DNA of 35,784 bases. Source: an uncultured Alphaproteobacteria bacterium (GTDB lineage Bacteria > Pseudomonadota > Alphaproteobacteria > HIMB59 > GCA-002718135). Shown here one piece after another: positions 12,676-20,230 of the stretch. Position 1 is the first letter of the stretch; every line of letters starts with the position of its first letter. The DNA lies in contig CACIRR010000009.1 of assembly GCA_902589095.1 (NCBI GenBank), positions 1 through 35,784 of the forward strand, written 5' to 3'. The position numbers and the translations under genes were made by a program. The notes beneath the pieces were generated by a model. The model ran no database searches and had not been told where the DNA came from. It worked only from the letters and a program-made list of their open reading frames with translations.

Positions 12676-12790
12676 CTGTCTTAAGTTTGCTCATCAAACT
12701 AAGACAAGCCTGTCAAGAAGCTAATCAATGGACTCGCTTCAGTCTGTGCAGGTTATTAAGCTTACGCCCCTGCAGTCTTTGACAGGTGAT
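12676..12790 (-). promoter_or_regulatory. Ribosomal protein L10 leader RNA
   Basis: The untranslated region between rplA and rplJ reads, on the minus strand, CACCTGTCAAAGACTGCAGG, then a GGCGTAAGCTTAATAACCTGCA segment and a later CTTGACAGG. CCTGTCAA pairs with TTGACAGG, and CTGCAGG region bases pair with CCTGCA to close an inner helix. A second hairpin, roughly GTCTTAGTTTG / CAAACTTAAGAC (12678-12705), lies just before the rplJ ribosome-binding site. Both the position and the CTGCAGG/CGTAAGC wording fit the L10 leader family, where the L10-L12 complex binds and represses rplJ-rplL translation. The boundaries are approximate. Confidence 0.75.
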
Positions 12791-12809
12791 AGCTTTTTTT
12801 AAAGCTATC
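12788..12809 (-). other. Perfect hairpin just after rplA
   Basis: GATAGCTTT and AAAGCTATC form a perfect nine-pair stem with a four-base loop, starting about 11 bases after the rplA stop and touching the outer helix of the L10 leader. It has no T run on the minus-strand 3' side, so it is not a standard intrinsic terminator. It could be a processing or 3'-end stabilising stem between the L11-L1 and L10-L12 messages. Confidence 0.55.
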
Positions 12810-12820
12810 TGTTGAACTAG

Positions 12821-13510
12821 TTAACGCAGACTTGCTAGGTTAATTTCTAATCCAACACCCATAGTTGAAGCTATGGTAACTTTTTTTATAAATGACCCTT
12901 TTACTGCTTCAGGTTTACTCTTGTTTATTGAAGAATAAAAAAACTTTAGGTTTTCTAGTAGGTCATTTTCATCAAAACTCATTTTTCCAATTCCTGCGTG
13001 CACGATGCCGCCTTTGTCATTTTTAAATTGGACTTGACCAGCTTTGGCATTCTTAACAGCAGTGGCAATATCTGGAGTTACTGTTCCAAGCTTAGGATTT
13101 GGCATTAAACCCTTCGGGCCTAGTATTTTTGCAACTTTTCCAACAGATGGCATCATATCTGGAGAAGCAATAAGAAGATCAAAAGAAATCTTTCCTGATG
13201 AAATTGTTTCAATTAAATCATTTTCCCCAACTAAATCTGCACCAGCATCTTTAGCCTCTTTTTGTTTATCTCCTTTAGCTAAAACTGCTACATTTATAGA
13301 TTTGCCAGTACCCTTTGGTAAACTTGTAACACCCCTAATACCTTGATCAGTTTTATTTGAGTCAATGCCTAAATTTATTGCAACTTCTAAAGTTTCATCA
13401 AATTTAGCATATTTATTTTCTTTTAATATTTTAATTGCTTCAATTGGTTCATAACTTTTAGAGACATCAATTGAGTCTAATAATTTTTTATTGTTCTTTG
13501 TAATCTTCAT
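12821..13510 (-). CDS. rplA: 50S ribosomal protein L1
   Basis: Mobile-stalk protein of the large subunit, binding 23S rRNA helices that guide E-site tRNA release. In many bacteria it represses its own rplK-rplA message. The 229-residue product is the usual length. It has the conserved KILGPKGLMPNPKLGTVTPDIATAVKNAKAGQVQFKNDKGGIVHAGIGK region split across domains I and II. It lies one base after the rplK stop. A stable hairpin and the L10 leader follow, separating it from rplJ. Confidence 0.98.
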   Translation of the reverse strand: MKITKNNKKLLDSIDVSKSYEPIEAIKILKENKYAKFDETLEVAINLGIDSNKTDQGIRGVTSLPKGTGKSINVAVLAKGDKQKEAKDAGADLVGENDLIETISSGKISFDLLIASPDMMPSVGKVAKILGPKGLMPNPKLGTVTPDIATAVKNAKAGQVQFKNDKGGIVHAGIGKMSFDENDLLENLKFFYSSINKSKPEAVKGSFIKKVTIASTMGVGLEINLASLR

Positions 13511-13511
13511 A

Positions 13512-13940
13512 CTATTTTAAAACCTCCATGCCCATTGAAACAGCTGAACCTTTAACCATGTTAACAGCACCTTCAAGATTAACAGCATTTAAGTCCTGCA
13601 TTTTATCTTTTGCAATTTTTTCAATATCTGCCATTGTAACTTTTCCAAGCGTTGTTCTGCCAGGTGTTGAATTACCTTTTTTTATTTTTGCAGCTTTTTT
13701 TAAATAGTAACTTACAGGTGGAAGTTTAGTTATGAAATCAAAAGATCTATCTTTATATGCAGTTATTATAACTGGAATTGGAGCTCCTTTTTCTACATCT
13801 TTTGTTTTGTCATTAAAAGCTTTGCAGAAATCCATAATATTTAAACCTCTTTGACCTAATGCTGGACCAACTGGTGGAGAAGGATTTGCACCCCCCGCAG
13901 GAATTTGAAGTTTAATTAATCCTAGTACTTCTTTTGCCAT
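13512..13940 (-). CDS. rplK: 50S ribosomal protein L11
   Basis: L11 binds the GTPase-associated centre of 23S rRNA and is needed for the RelA/Rsh stringent response in model bacteria. The 142-residue product has the N-terminal signature [20 protein letters not shown] and the C-terminal rRNA-binding part with [10 protein letters not shown] and GRTTLGKVT. It is 14 bases after nusG and one base before rplA. It is full length with no unusual residues noticed. Confidence 0.98.
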   Translation of the reverse strand: MAKEVLGLIKLQIPAGGANPSPPVGPALGQRGLNIMDFCKAFNDKTKDVEKGAPIPVIITAYKDRSFDFITKLPPVSYYLKKAAKIKKGNSTPGRTTLGKVTMADIEKIAKDKMQDLNAVNLEGAVNMVKGSAVSMGMEVLK

Positions 13941-13954
13941 ATTAACTCCTAATT

Positions 13955-14488
13955 TTACGCCTTTTCAACTTGTGAATACTCTAAATCTACGGGTGTTGAT
14001 CTGCCAAATATAGAAACTGCAACCCTTAATCTAGCTTTTTCTTCATCAATCTGTTCAATTTCTCCATTAAAAGATGCGAATGGTCCATCAATAACTTTGA
14101 CTTGTTCGCCCACGTCATACATAACTGCTGGTCTGGATTTTTCAACACCATCAACCACCTGTTCAGAAATTCTCTTAGCCTCAGCATTACTAATAGGAAC
14201 TGGTTTACCTTTATTACCTAAAAAACCTGATAATTTTGGGGTATTCTTAATAATATGCCATGTATCATCATTAAGATTCATTTTGATCAGTATGTAACCC
14301 GGAAAAATTTTTCTTTCGGTATTTATTCGAACTCCTCTTTTTACTTCAACAATATTTTGGGTTGGTACAGAAACCTCCTCTATATGATCTGCGATACCAA
14401 GTTTATTGGCTTGATCAACTATACTATCTGCTACCTTTTTTTCATAGCCTGAATAAGCATGAAGAACATACCATCTACACTTTATCAT
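13955..14488 (-). CDS. nusG: Transcription antitermination factor NusG
   Basis: Universal elongation factor that binds RNA polymerase and can link it to Rho or to ribosomes through S10. The 177-residue product starts with the NGN domain ([17 protein letters not shown]) and has the [24 protein letters not shown] strand typical of NusG. It ends with a KOW domain ([19 protein letters not shown]). It begins one base after the secE stop, the standard secE-nusG pair. Length and position favour NusG over the paralogue RfaH. Confidence 0.98.
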   Translation of the reverse strand: MIKCRWYVLHAYSGYEKKVADSIVDQANKLGIADHIEEVSVPTQNIVEVKRGVRINTERKIFPGYILIKMNLNDDTWHIIKNTPKLSGFLGNKGKPVPISNAEAKRISEQVVDGVEKSRPAVMYDVGEQVKVIDGPFASFNGEIEQIDEEKARLRVAVSIFGRSTPVDLEYSQVEKA

Positions 14489-14489
14489 C

Positions 14490-14699
14490 TTATAGACCTG
14501 AACCTATTTCTATTATTTTTTTAATTGAAAAGGACCAAACTTGATCGCTCAACAGAAAAAAGAGAGAAAATAAAAAAATAAGCAAAATGACAATTAATGA
14601 TGAAATAAAAGTATCTCTTCTAGTTGGCCAAGTAACCTTTTGTAATTCCTGTCTTACTTGCCTTACAAAAAGAGCGGGTGATGTTTTTTTATTTTCCAT
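14490..14699 (-). CDS. secE: Preprotein translocase subunit SecE
   Basis: Small clamp subunit of the SecYEG channel in the inner membrane. The 69-residue product has a short amphipathic segment (FVRQVRQELQKVTWPTRRDTFIS) holding the family motif KVTWP, followed by one hydrophobic helix of about 22 residues (SLIVILLIFLFSLFFLL). This is the minimal single-helix SecE found outside the enterics. It lies just after tRNA-Trp and immediately before nusG. Confidence 0.95.
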   Translation of the reverse strand: MENKKTSPALFVRQVRQELQKVTWPTRRDTFISSLIVILLIFLFSLFFLLSDQVWSFSIKKIIEIGSGL

Positions 14700-14717
14700 A
14701 TATTAATTTCCAAATAG

Positions 14718-14793
14718 TGGCAGGAGTGGCAGGACTTGAACCCGCAGCCCCCGGTTTTGGAGACCGGTGCTCTACCAGTTGAGCTACACTCCT
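14718..14793 (-). tRNA. tRNA-Trp (CCA)
   Basis: The minus strand folds as a full cloverleaf: acceptor AGGAGTG/CACTCCT, D arm GCTC...GAGC, anticodon loop CTCCAAA with anticodon CCA, and T arm GCGGG-TTCAAGT-CCTGC. The discriminator is G, as expected for bacterial tRNA-Trp, and the 3' CCA is encoded. It sits between tuf and secE, a common bacterial order. Confidence 0.96.
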
Positions 14794-14836
14794 AACATTT
14801 TGAAATAGCTAAAACTAGTAGAGCGGTCTCAAACAC

Positions 14837-16027
14837 CTATTCAATAATTTCAGCTACAACTCCAGCACCAACAGTTCTACCACCTTCTCTAATTGCAAAT
14901 TTCAGACCTTTGTCCATTGCTATAGGAGATAGTAAGGTAACTTCCATTGCGATGTTATCTCCTGGCATAACCATTTCAGTTCCCTCTGGAAGTTTAATAG
15001 TGCCGGTAACATCAGTAGTTCTAAAGTAAAACTGCGGTCTATAATTTGAAAAGAATGGAGTATGTCTTCCACCCTCTTCTTTTTTTAGAACATAAGCTTC
15101 TGCTTTAAATTTTGTATGAGGTTTAATTGATCCTGGCTTAGCAAGAACTTGACCACGCTCAACTTCTTCTCTTTTGGTTCCTCTGAGTAAAACACCTACG
15201 TTATCACCTGCTTCTCCTGAGTCTAGAAGTTTTCTAAACATTTCTACACCAGTACATGTAGTTTTTTGAGCGTCTCTTATTCCTAAGATTTCAATTTCTT
15301 CACCAACCTTTATTTGACCTTGTTCAATACGACCTGTTACAACAGTTCCTCTTCCTGAAATTGAAAATACGTCCTCTACTGGCATAAGGAATGGCTGATC
15401 AATAGGTCTAGAAGGTTGTGGTATAGACTCATCAACAGCTTTCATAAGTTCAATAATTGAATTTTTACCTATTTCATCATCTCTGCCTTCTAAAGCAGCA
15501 AGAGCAGATCCCTTGACGATTGGGATAGTATCACCAGGAAACTCGTATGAAGTAAGAAGCTCTCTAATTTCCATTTCAACCAAATCGATCAATTCTTTAT
15601 CATCAACTTGATCAACTTTATTCATGTAAACAACAAGGGCTGGAACACCAACTTGTCTTGCTAAAAGAATATGTTCTCTAGTTTGAGGCATAGGTCCATC
15701 AGCAGCATTAACAACAAGAATGCCACCGTCCATCTGTGCAGCACCAGTAATCATATTTTTTACGTAATCTGCGTGACCAGGACAATCTACGTGTGCATAG
15801 TGTCTTGCCTCTGTTTCGTATTCTACGTGAGCTGTTGAAATTGTAATTCCACGCTCTCTCTCCTCAGGAGCTTTGTCTATGTTTGCATAATCAGTAAATT
15901 CTGCTCCACCAGCTTCTGCTAAAACTTTTGTTATTGCAGCAGTTAAAGTAGTTTTACCATGATCAACGTGTCCAACGGTACCGATATTACAATGCGGTTT
16001 ATTTCTTTCAAATTTTGCTTTAGCCAT
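14837..16027 (-). CDS. tuf: Translation elongation factor Tu
   Basis: GTPase that delivers aminoacyl-tRNA to the ribosome. The 396-residue product is standard length. G1 is GHVDHGKT (19-26), with DCPGH and NKVD downstream, and the C-terminal beta-barrel domains include [13 protein letters not shown] and the RTVGAGVV end. The start is preceded on the minus strand by CTGGGGTA, a plausible ribosome-binding site. The gene lies in the tRNA-Tyr/tRNA-Gly/tuf/tRNA-Trp/secE cluster (the 'tufB' position). No second copy is present after fusA in this window, so this may be the only tuf. Confidence 0.99.
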   Translation of the reverse strand: MAKAKFERNKPHCNIGTVGHVDHGKTTLTAAITKVLAEAGGAEFTDYANIDKAPEERERGITISTAHVEYETEARHYAHVDCPGHADYVKNMITGAAQMDGGILVVNAADGPMPQTREHILLARQVGVPALVVYMNKVDQVDDKELIDLVEMEIRELLTSYEFPGDTIPIVKGSALAALEGRDDEIGKNSIIELMKAVDESIPQPSRPIDQPFLMPVEDVFSISGRGTVVTGRIEQGQIKVGEEIEILGIRDAQKTTCTGVEMFRKLLDSGEAGDNVGVLLRGTKREEVERGQVLAKPGSIKPHTKFKAEAYVLKKEEGGRHTPFFSNYRPQFYFRTTDVTGTIKLPEGTEMVMPGDNIAMEVTLLSPIAMDKGLKFAIREGGRTVGAGVVAEIIE

Positions 16028-16058
16028 TTTTTTTACCCCAGTATTAAAATATTCATTT

Positions 16059-16132
16059 TGGAGCGGGTGAAGGGAATCGAACCCTCGTAGCCAGCTTGGA
16101 AGGCTGGAGCTTTACCACTAAGCTACACCCGC
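16059..16132 (-). tRNA. tRNA-Gly (TCC)
   Basis: Acceptor GCGGGTG/CACCCGC, anticodon stem CCAGC/GCTGG around a loop with anticodon TCC, and T arm GAGGG-TTCGATT-CCCTT (a G-T pair closes one end). The discriminator is T and CCA is encoded. It lies 31 bases before tuf and is transcribed with it. Confidence 0.96.
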
Positions 16133-16142
16133 TTTATAACCG

Positions 16143-16161
16143 ACTCACTCACTCACTCACT
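16143..16161. repeat. Short (ACTC)n tandem repeat
   Basis: Between tRNA-Gly and tRNA-Tyr the plus strand has the four-base unit ACTC repeated between four and five times, followed by a run of seven T. It is a microsatellite-like stretch in the spacer of the tRNA transcript. No function is evident. Confidence 0.7.
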
Positions 16162-16182
16162 TTTTTTCCTACTCTCCATTTA

Positions 16183-16268
16183 TGGTGGAGGGGGTAGGAT
16201 TCGAACCTACGTACGCTCACGCGGGCGGATTTACAGTCCGCTGCCTTTAACCACTCGACCACCCCTCC
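16183..16268 (-). tRNA. tRNA-Tyr (GTA)
   Basis: A class II tRNA with acceptor GGAGGGG/CCCCTCC, anticodon stem GCGGA/TCCGC and anticodon GTA. It has a long variable arm (CCGCGTGAGCG) and T arm GTAGG-TTCGAAT-CCTAC. The discriminator is A and CCA is encoded. It is first in the tRNA-tuf transcript, directly downstream of the probable promoter with the palindrome. Confidence 0.96.
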
Positions 16269-16285
16269 AGATTTGAAGAAAATGG

Positions 16286-16315
16286 CACATACTAATTAAT
16301 TAGTATGATTGTCAA
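16286..16315 (-). promoter_or_regulatory. Probable promoter of the tRNA-Tyr/Gly-tuf transcript
   Basis: The minus strand has a perfect TTGACA -35 (16310-16315). The -10 is either TAGTAT (16289-16294, 15-base spacer) or TATGTG (16286-16291, 18-base spacer). The next gene downstream is tRNA-Tyr, about 20 bases on. Position and the exact -35 make this a strong promoter candidate. Most of the region between the two hexamers is an inverted repeat, listed separately. Confidence 0.6.
16288..16307. repeat. 20-base perfect palindrome in the tRNA-tuf promoter
   Basis: CATACTAATTAATTAGTATG is identical to its reverse complement over all 20 bases. It covers the spacer and the -10 region of the minus-strand promoter. 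This is the geometry of a dimeric repressor operator. Because it is AT-rich, chance or a simple cruciform-prone sequence cannot be excluded. Confidence 0.7.
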
Positions 16316-16373
16316 TCTAAAACAACTAACTTCCCGCCTTAAGATACATAAGTTCATAAAAGCGCGCCCCTTT

Positions 16374-16402
16374 TAGACAAAAAATTAGATTTTGTATATA
16401 TC
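16374..16402 (+). promoter_or_regulatory. Probable promoter of rlmB
   Basis: TAGACA (16374-16379), a 17-base spacer and TATATC (16397-16402) fit a sigma-70 promoter about 38 bases before the rlmB ATG. This is the only good candidate in the 172-base divergent region on the plus strand. Confidence 0.45.
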
Positions 16403-16440
16403 TAGATTGAATTTAAATAACAAATCTGTGATAATCCAAA

Positions 16441-17205
16441 ATGGTCAAAAAAAAACACCAAAAACCTCATAATACAGGGAAAATTCAAATAATTTATGGC
16501 CTCCATGCTGTAAGAGCTGCACTTATGAATAGTAAAAGGGCGCATGAGGAGCTCTACATTACTGAAAACAATAGACAAATTGAAGAAAATTTAAGATCAA
16601 AAATTAAAAAAATCACAATTCTAGATCAGAGAGAGTTTAAAAAACTGCACGGAGAGATAAAATCTACTCAAGGAATAGTTTTAAGAACTAATGATTTTGA
16701 AAGGCCTAGCTTTCAAGAATTCTTAAAAAACGAAGATAAAAAGGATAAATCTGTTTTATTAGCTTTAGATCAAGTTACGGACCCTCAAAATATTGGATCA
16801 ATAATGCGTTCATGCGCCTTATTCAATTGCGCAGCAATTATATTGGCAAAAGATAATGCTCCCGATCTCACCTCCTCATTATACAAGGCTGCTTCAGGCG
16901 CAGCAGAAATCGTAAATTATTTTAAAGTTACAAATTTAAAGAGAAGTATTTCAGAATTAAAAAAATATGGTTATTGGGTCTATGGGTTTGATTCCTCAAA
17001 TGAGAGCAAATCAGTAAATGTTAATTTTTCAAAAAAGTCAATTTTGGTTTTTGGCTCAGAGGGAAAAGGTATGAGAGATCTAGTAAAAAAAGAATGCGAT
17101 GAAATAATACAATTAAAAATACAAAAAAATACAGATTATATGATCGATAGTTTAAATGTTTCAAATGCTGCTTCAATTGCACTTTACGAATTTTTCAAAT
17201 CTTAA
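16441..17205 (+). CDS. rlmB: TrmH-family RNA 2'-O-methyltransferase (RlmB-like)
   Basis: SpoU/TrmH-class enzyme transferring a methyl group from S-adenosylmethionine to a ribose 2'-OH. It is most likely the one acting on G2251 of 23S rRNA in the P-loop. The 254-residue product has an N-terminal substrate-binding domain (IYGLHAVRAALM, about 18-29). The catalytic SPOUT domain follows, with motif 1 DPQNIGSIMRS (114-124), motif 2 LVFGSEGKGM (about 200-210) and motif 3 SLNVSNAASIALYEF near the C-terminus, forming the trefoil knot. It is divergent from the tRNA-tuf transcript and convergent with tRNA-Thr. RlmB is favoured over TrmH by length and the N-terminal domain, but the exact target base is inferred. 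Confidence 0.88.
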   Translation: MVKKKHQKPHNTGKIQIIYGLHAVRAALMNSKRAHEELYITENNRQIEENLRSKIKKITILDQREFKKLHGEIKSTQGIVLRTNDFERPSFQEFLKNEDKKDKSVLLALDQVTDPQNIGSIMRSCALFNCAAIILAKDNAPDLTSSLYKAASGAAEIVNYFKVTNLKRSISELKKYGYWVYGFDSSNESKSVNVNFSKKSILVFGSEGKGMRDLVKKECDEIIQLKIQKNTDYMIDSLNVSNAASIALYEFFKS

Positions 17206-17223
17206 TTTCAATTTTTGATAAAT

Positions 17224-17298
<75 letters not shown>

Positions 17299-17308
17299 AC
17301 TAAAATGC

Positions 17309-17337
17309 CATTTACAATTAATTTAAAATTTCGACAA
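17309..17337 (-). promoter_or_regulatory. Possible promoter of tRNA-Thr
   Basis: On the minus strand TTGTCG (17332-17337), 17 bases, then TAAATG (17309-17314) precede the tRNA 5' end by about 10 bases. The hexamers are imperfect. The alternative is that tRNA-Thr is the tail of the formate dehydrogenase transcript. Confidence 0.3.
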
Positions 17338-17349
17338 GTGATTTATATT

Positions 17350-17469
17350 TTAAATTCCAGGAATATATGGAACACCGTCACCTTTTGCTTTTTCATTAAT
17401 TTCACTCAAGGTTGAACAAGCTGTTAGGGGGGAAATTACTAGAAACAATATTAGTATTAATTTTCTCAT
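17350..17469 (-). CDS. Small predicted lipoprotein downstream of fdsA
   Basis: A 39-residue open frame starting four bases after the fdsA stop and opening MRKLILILFLVISPLTAC. It shows a textbook lipoprotein signal: two basic residues, a hydrophobic core of about 12 residues, and the lipobox LTAC with Cys at 18. The mature part is only about 22 residues (CSTLSEINEKAKGDGVPYIP plus GI). Codon use is AT-rich like the neighbours. No family is recognised. Its position at the end of the fdsGB-fdsA operon suggests co-transcription. It occupies the place where fdsC/fdsD follow fdsA in other bacteria but resembles neither. A clear Shine-Dalgarno is lacking, so expression is likely but unproven. Confidence 0.7.
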   Translation of the reverse strand: MRKLILILFLVISPLTACSTLSEINEKAKGDGVPYIPGI

Positions 17470-17473
17470 ATTT

Positions 17474-20230
17474 TTAATATATCTTTTCTATTTTTGCTGC
17501 ACAATACTTAAATTCTGGAATTTTTCCATATGGATCAAGTGCTGGATTTGTTAGTAAATTTGCTGCTGCTTCATTATAACAAAATGGAATAAATATAACA
17601 CCTTCTGGAATAGCCCTATCTTCCCTTACTCTTATTTTTATTGAACCTCTTCTTGTGGATACTCTTATTTCATCACCTGGTTTAATATTATTTTTTAAAA
17701 TTTCATTTGGTGATATTGAAACTGTTGCTTCTGGTTCTATTGCATCTAGATTAGATGCTTTTCTAGTCATTGCCCCAGTATGCCAATGTTCGAGCTGTCT
17801 TCCTGTGGTTAAAATTAATGCAAATTCATCATCGGGTAACTCATCAGGAGAAGTAACACTTGCAGGAACAAATTTACCTCTGCCATTTTCATTTGGAAAT
17901 TTATCTCCAAAAACAATTTCATCTCCAGGAGTAGTTGGTGACTTACTTGGATACGTTACAGAGTTTTCATCCTCAAGCCTATCCCACGAAATATTATTTA
18001 GAGAAGGCATGGTTTTACACATCTCATCATATATTTCTTTAGGATGTTTGTAGTCCCAATTTAAACCCAGTCTTTTACCAAGTTCATTTGTAATCCACCA
18101 ATCCTCTTTAGCGTTACCAGGAGCATCGAGAGCCTTTCGTCCCATTTGCACTTGTCTGTTAGTATTAGTTACAGTACCATTCTTTTCAGGCCATGCCGAT
18201 GCAGGAAAGATAACATCAGCGTACGTAGCAGTTTCTGTTAAAAATATATCTTGCACAACTAAGTGATCTAACATTTGTAATGCTTCTCTTGCATGATTTA
18301 AGTCAGGATCCGACATTGCTGGATTTTCTCCGAGTATGTACATGCCCTTTATTGTTTTTTCATGAATTGCATCCATAATTTCAACTACGGTTAAACCTTT
18401 TTTATCATCTAGAGATGTGTTCCAAAAATTCTCAAAAAATTCTTTTTTTTCATCTTTTTCAACTAATTGATAATCTGGGTACATCATTGGAATTAACCCA
18501 GCATCTGATGCACCTTGGACATTATTTTGTCCTCTTAGTGGATGCAGTCCTGATCCTCTTCTGCCTACATTACCAGTCATCAGCGCAAGAGAAATAAGAC
18601 ATCTCGCATTATCAGTTCCGTGAATATGTTGAGAAACTCCCATACCCCAAAAAATAATACCTTTATTAGTTTGAGCAAATAATCTTGCGACCTCACGTAT
18701 CATATCAGCATCAATTCCTGTTTGATCTTGCATTAATTCTGGAGGATAATTTTTCAAATGTTTTTGTAATTCGTCAAAACCTGATGTTTGCTTTTTTATG
18801 TATTCCTCATTAAATAAATTTTCTTCTATAATAACATTCATAATAGAATTAAGAAGGGCAACGTCTGATCCCGGTTTAAATTGCAACATATGAGTAGCAT
18901 GTTTTTTTAGAGCATGACCTCTCGGGTCCATTACAATTAATTTAGATCCATTTTTAGCAGCATTTTTAAAGAAAGTTGCAGCAACTGGATGATTTTCAGT
19001 AGGATTTGCTCCAATAACAATGATAACATCAGAATGCTGAACCTCATAAAAAGGTGCAGTAACTGCTCCTGAACCTATTGTTTCTAATAATGCTGCTACT
19101 GAAGAGGCATGACAAAGACGTGTGCAGTGATCTACATTATTTGTATTAAAACCAGTCCTTATCAGTTTTTGAAAGAGATATGCTTCTTCATTAGAGCATT
19201 TCGCAGATCCAAAACCAGCTAAATTGCTTTTACCATTTCTCTTCTTTTTAATCTCTATAAAGCCATTTGCAGCATAATCTAGAGCTTCTTCCCATGTAGC
19301 TTCTGTGAAGTATTCGTGCATATTAGAAAAATTAATACTAGGATGTAAGTCTTTTTCTTTTCCTTTAATTCTAATTAAAGGTTTAGTAAGTCTTTCTGGA
19401 TTACTAACATAATCAAAACCAAATCTACCCTTTACACAAAGCCTGTTTTTATTTGCAGGTCCATCAATTCCGTTGACGTATTTAATATCATTGTCTTTAA
19501 CATTGTATTCTATCTGACAGCCTACTCCACAATAAGGACAAACACTATTAACTTTTTTTTCAACATTGCTATGACCAACTCCTTTGTTGTCTACTATACT
19601 AGAAGGCATCAAAGCGCCCGTTGGACAAGCTTGAACACACTCACCACAAGCAACACAGGTGCTGTCACCCATAGGATCATCAAAATCAAAAACTATTTTT
19701 GAGCTTTCTCCTCTATATGCCATTCCAATAACATCATTAACTTGAACCTCTCTACAAGCTCTAACACAAAGATTACATTGGATACAAGCATCTAAATTTA
19801 CAGCCATACTAGGGTGCGAACTATCAGCTTGGCACGGAGTTTTTTTTGGAAAGCGGCTTTCTTTAATTTCAACTTTATCAGCCCAATTCCAAAAATCAGA
19901 ATTACTATCATGAGCTATTTCTCTTTCTGGTTGATCTGCTAAAAGTAATTCGAAAACTAACTCTCTTGATTTTTTAGCCTTGTCAGAATTAGTTCTAACC
20001 TTCATATCAGGAGTTGGTTTTCTTACACATGACGCAGCCAAAACCCTTTCCCCATCAATCTCAACCATACAGGCTCTACAATTTCCATCAGCTCTATAGC
20101 CAGGTTTATTGGAATAACACAGATGAGGTATTTCAGTGCCTAATCTATTCGCAGCTTGCCAAATTGTTTCATCCTGATCTGCTTCAACTTGCTTATCATT
20201 AAGATAAAAACTAACTTTTTTATCAGTCAT
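17474..20230 (-). CDS. fdsA: NAD-dependent formate dehydrogenase alpha subunit
   Basis: Catalytic molybdenum/tungsten bis-MGD subunit that oxidises formate to CO2 in the cytoplasm and passes electrons to the FdsGB subunit and NAD+. From the chosen ATG (MTDKKVSF) it has 918 residues. The N-terminal [2Fe-2S] domain has Cys 38, 51, 54 and 68. A HPSM...CIQCNLCVRAC stretch and CVACGECVQAC (149-202) bind [4Fe-4S] clusters, and the catalytic domain has its own cluster at C231, C234, C238 and C265. Mo-ligand Cys373 and His374 lie in DHCTRLCH. There is no selenocysteine codon. A start 18 bases upstream (MQTRFH) is possible; the ATG used overlaps fdsGB by 8 bases, the style of the other overlaps here. 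A typical FdsABG holoenzyme is inferred. Confidence 0.95.
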   Translation of the reverse strand: MTDKKVSFYLNDKQVEADQDETIWQAANRLGTEIPHLCYSNKPGYRADGNCRACMVEIDGERVLAASCVRKPTPDMKVRTNSDKAKKSRELVFELLLADQPEREIAHDSNSDFWNWADKVEIKESRFPKKTPCQADSSHPSMAVNLDACIQCNLCVRACREVQVNDVIGMAYRGESSKIVFDFDDPMGDSTCVACGECVQACPTGALMPSSIVDNKGVGHSNVEKKVNSVCPYCGVGCQIEYNVKDNDIKYVNGIDGPANKNRLCVKGRFGFDYVSNPERLTKPLIRIKGKEKDLHPSINFSNMHEYFTEATWEEALDYAANGFIEIKKKRNGKSNLAGFGSAKCSNEEAYLFQKLIRTGFNTNNVDHCTRLCHASSVAALLETIGSGAVTAPFYEVQHSDVIIVIGANPTENHPVAATFFKNAAKNGSKLIVMDPRGHALKKHATHMLQFKPGSDVALLNSIMNVIIEENLFNEEYIKKQTSGFDELQKHLKNYPPELMQDQTGIDADMIREVARLFAQTNKGIIFWGMGVSQHIHGTDNARCLISLALMTGNVGRRGSGLHPLRGQNNVQGASDAGLIPMMYPDYQLVEKDEKKEFFENFWNTSLDDKKGLTVVEIMDAIHEKTIKGMYILGENPAMSDPDLNHAREALQMLDHLVVQDIFLTETATYADVIFPASAWPEKNGTVTNTNRQVQMGRKALDAPGNAKEDWWITNELGKRLGLNWDYKHPKEIYDEMCKTMPSLNNISWDRLEDENSVTYPSKSPTTPGDEIVFGDKFPNENGRGKFVPASVTSPDELPDDEFALILTTGRQLEHWHTGAMTRKASNLDAIEPEATVSISPNEILKNNIKPGDEIRVSTRRGSIKIRVREDRAIPEGVIFIPFCYNEAAANLLTNPALDPYGKIPEFKYCAAKIEKIY

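Noticed and set aside
12788-12809. Intrinsic terminator after rplA
   Set aside because: The stem is perfect but has no T run on the transcribed side and runs straight into the L10 leader, so it is listed only as a hairpin.
17474-20230. Selenocysteine-type formate dehydrogenase
   Set aside because: The Mo-ligand position is a Cys codon in an uninterrupted frame; no in-frame TGA.
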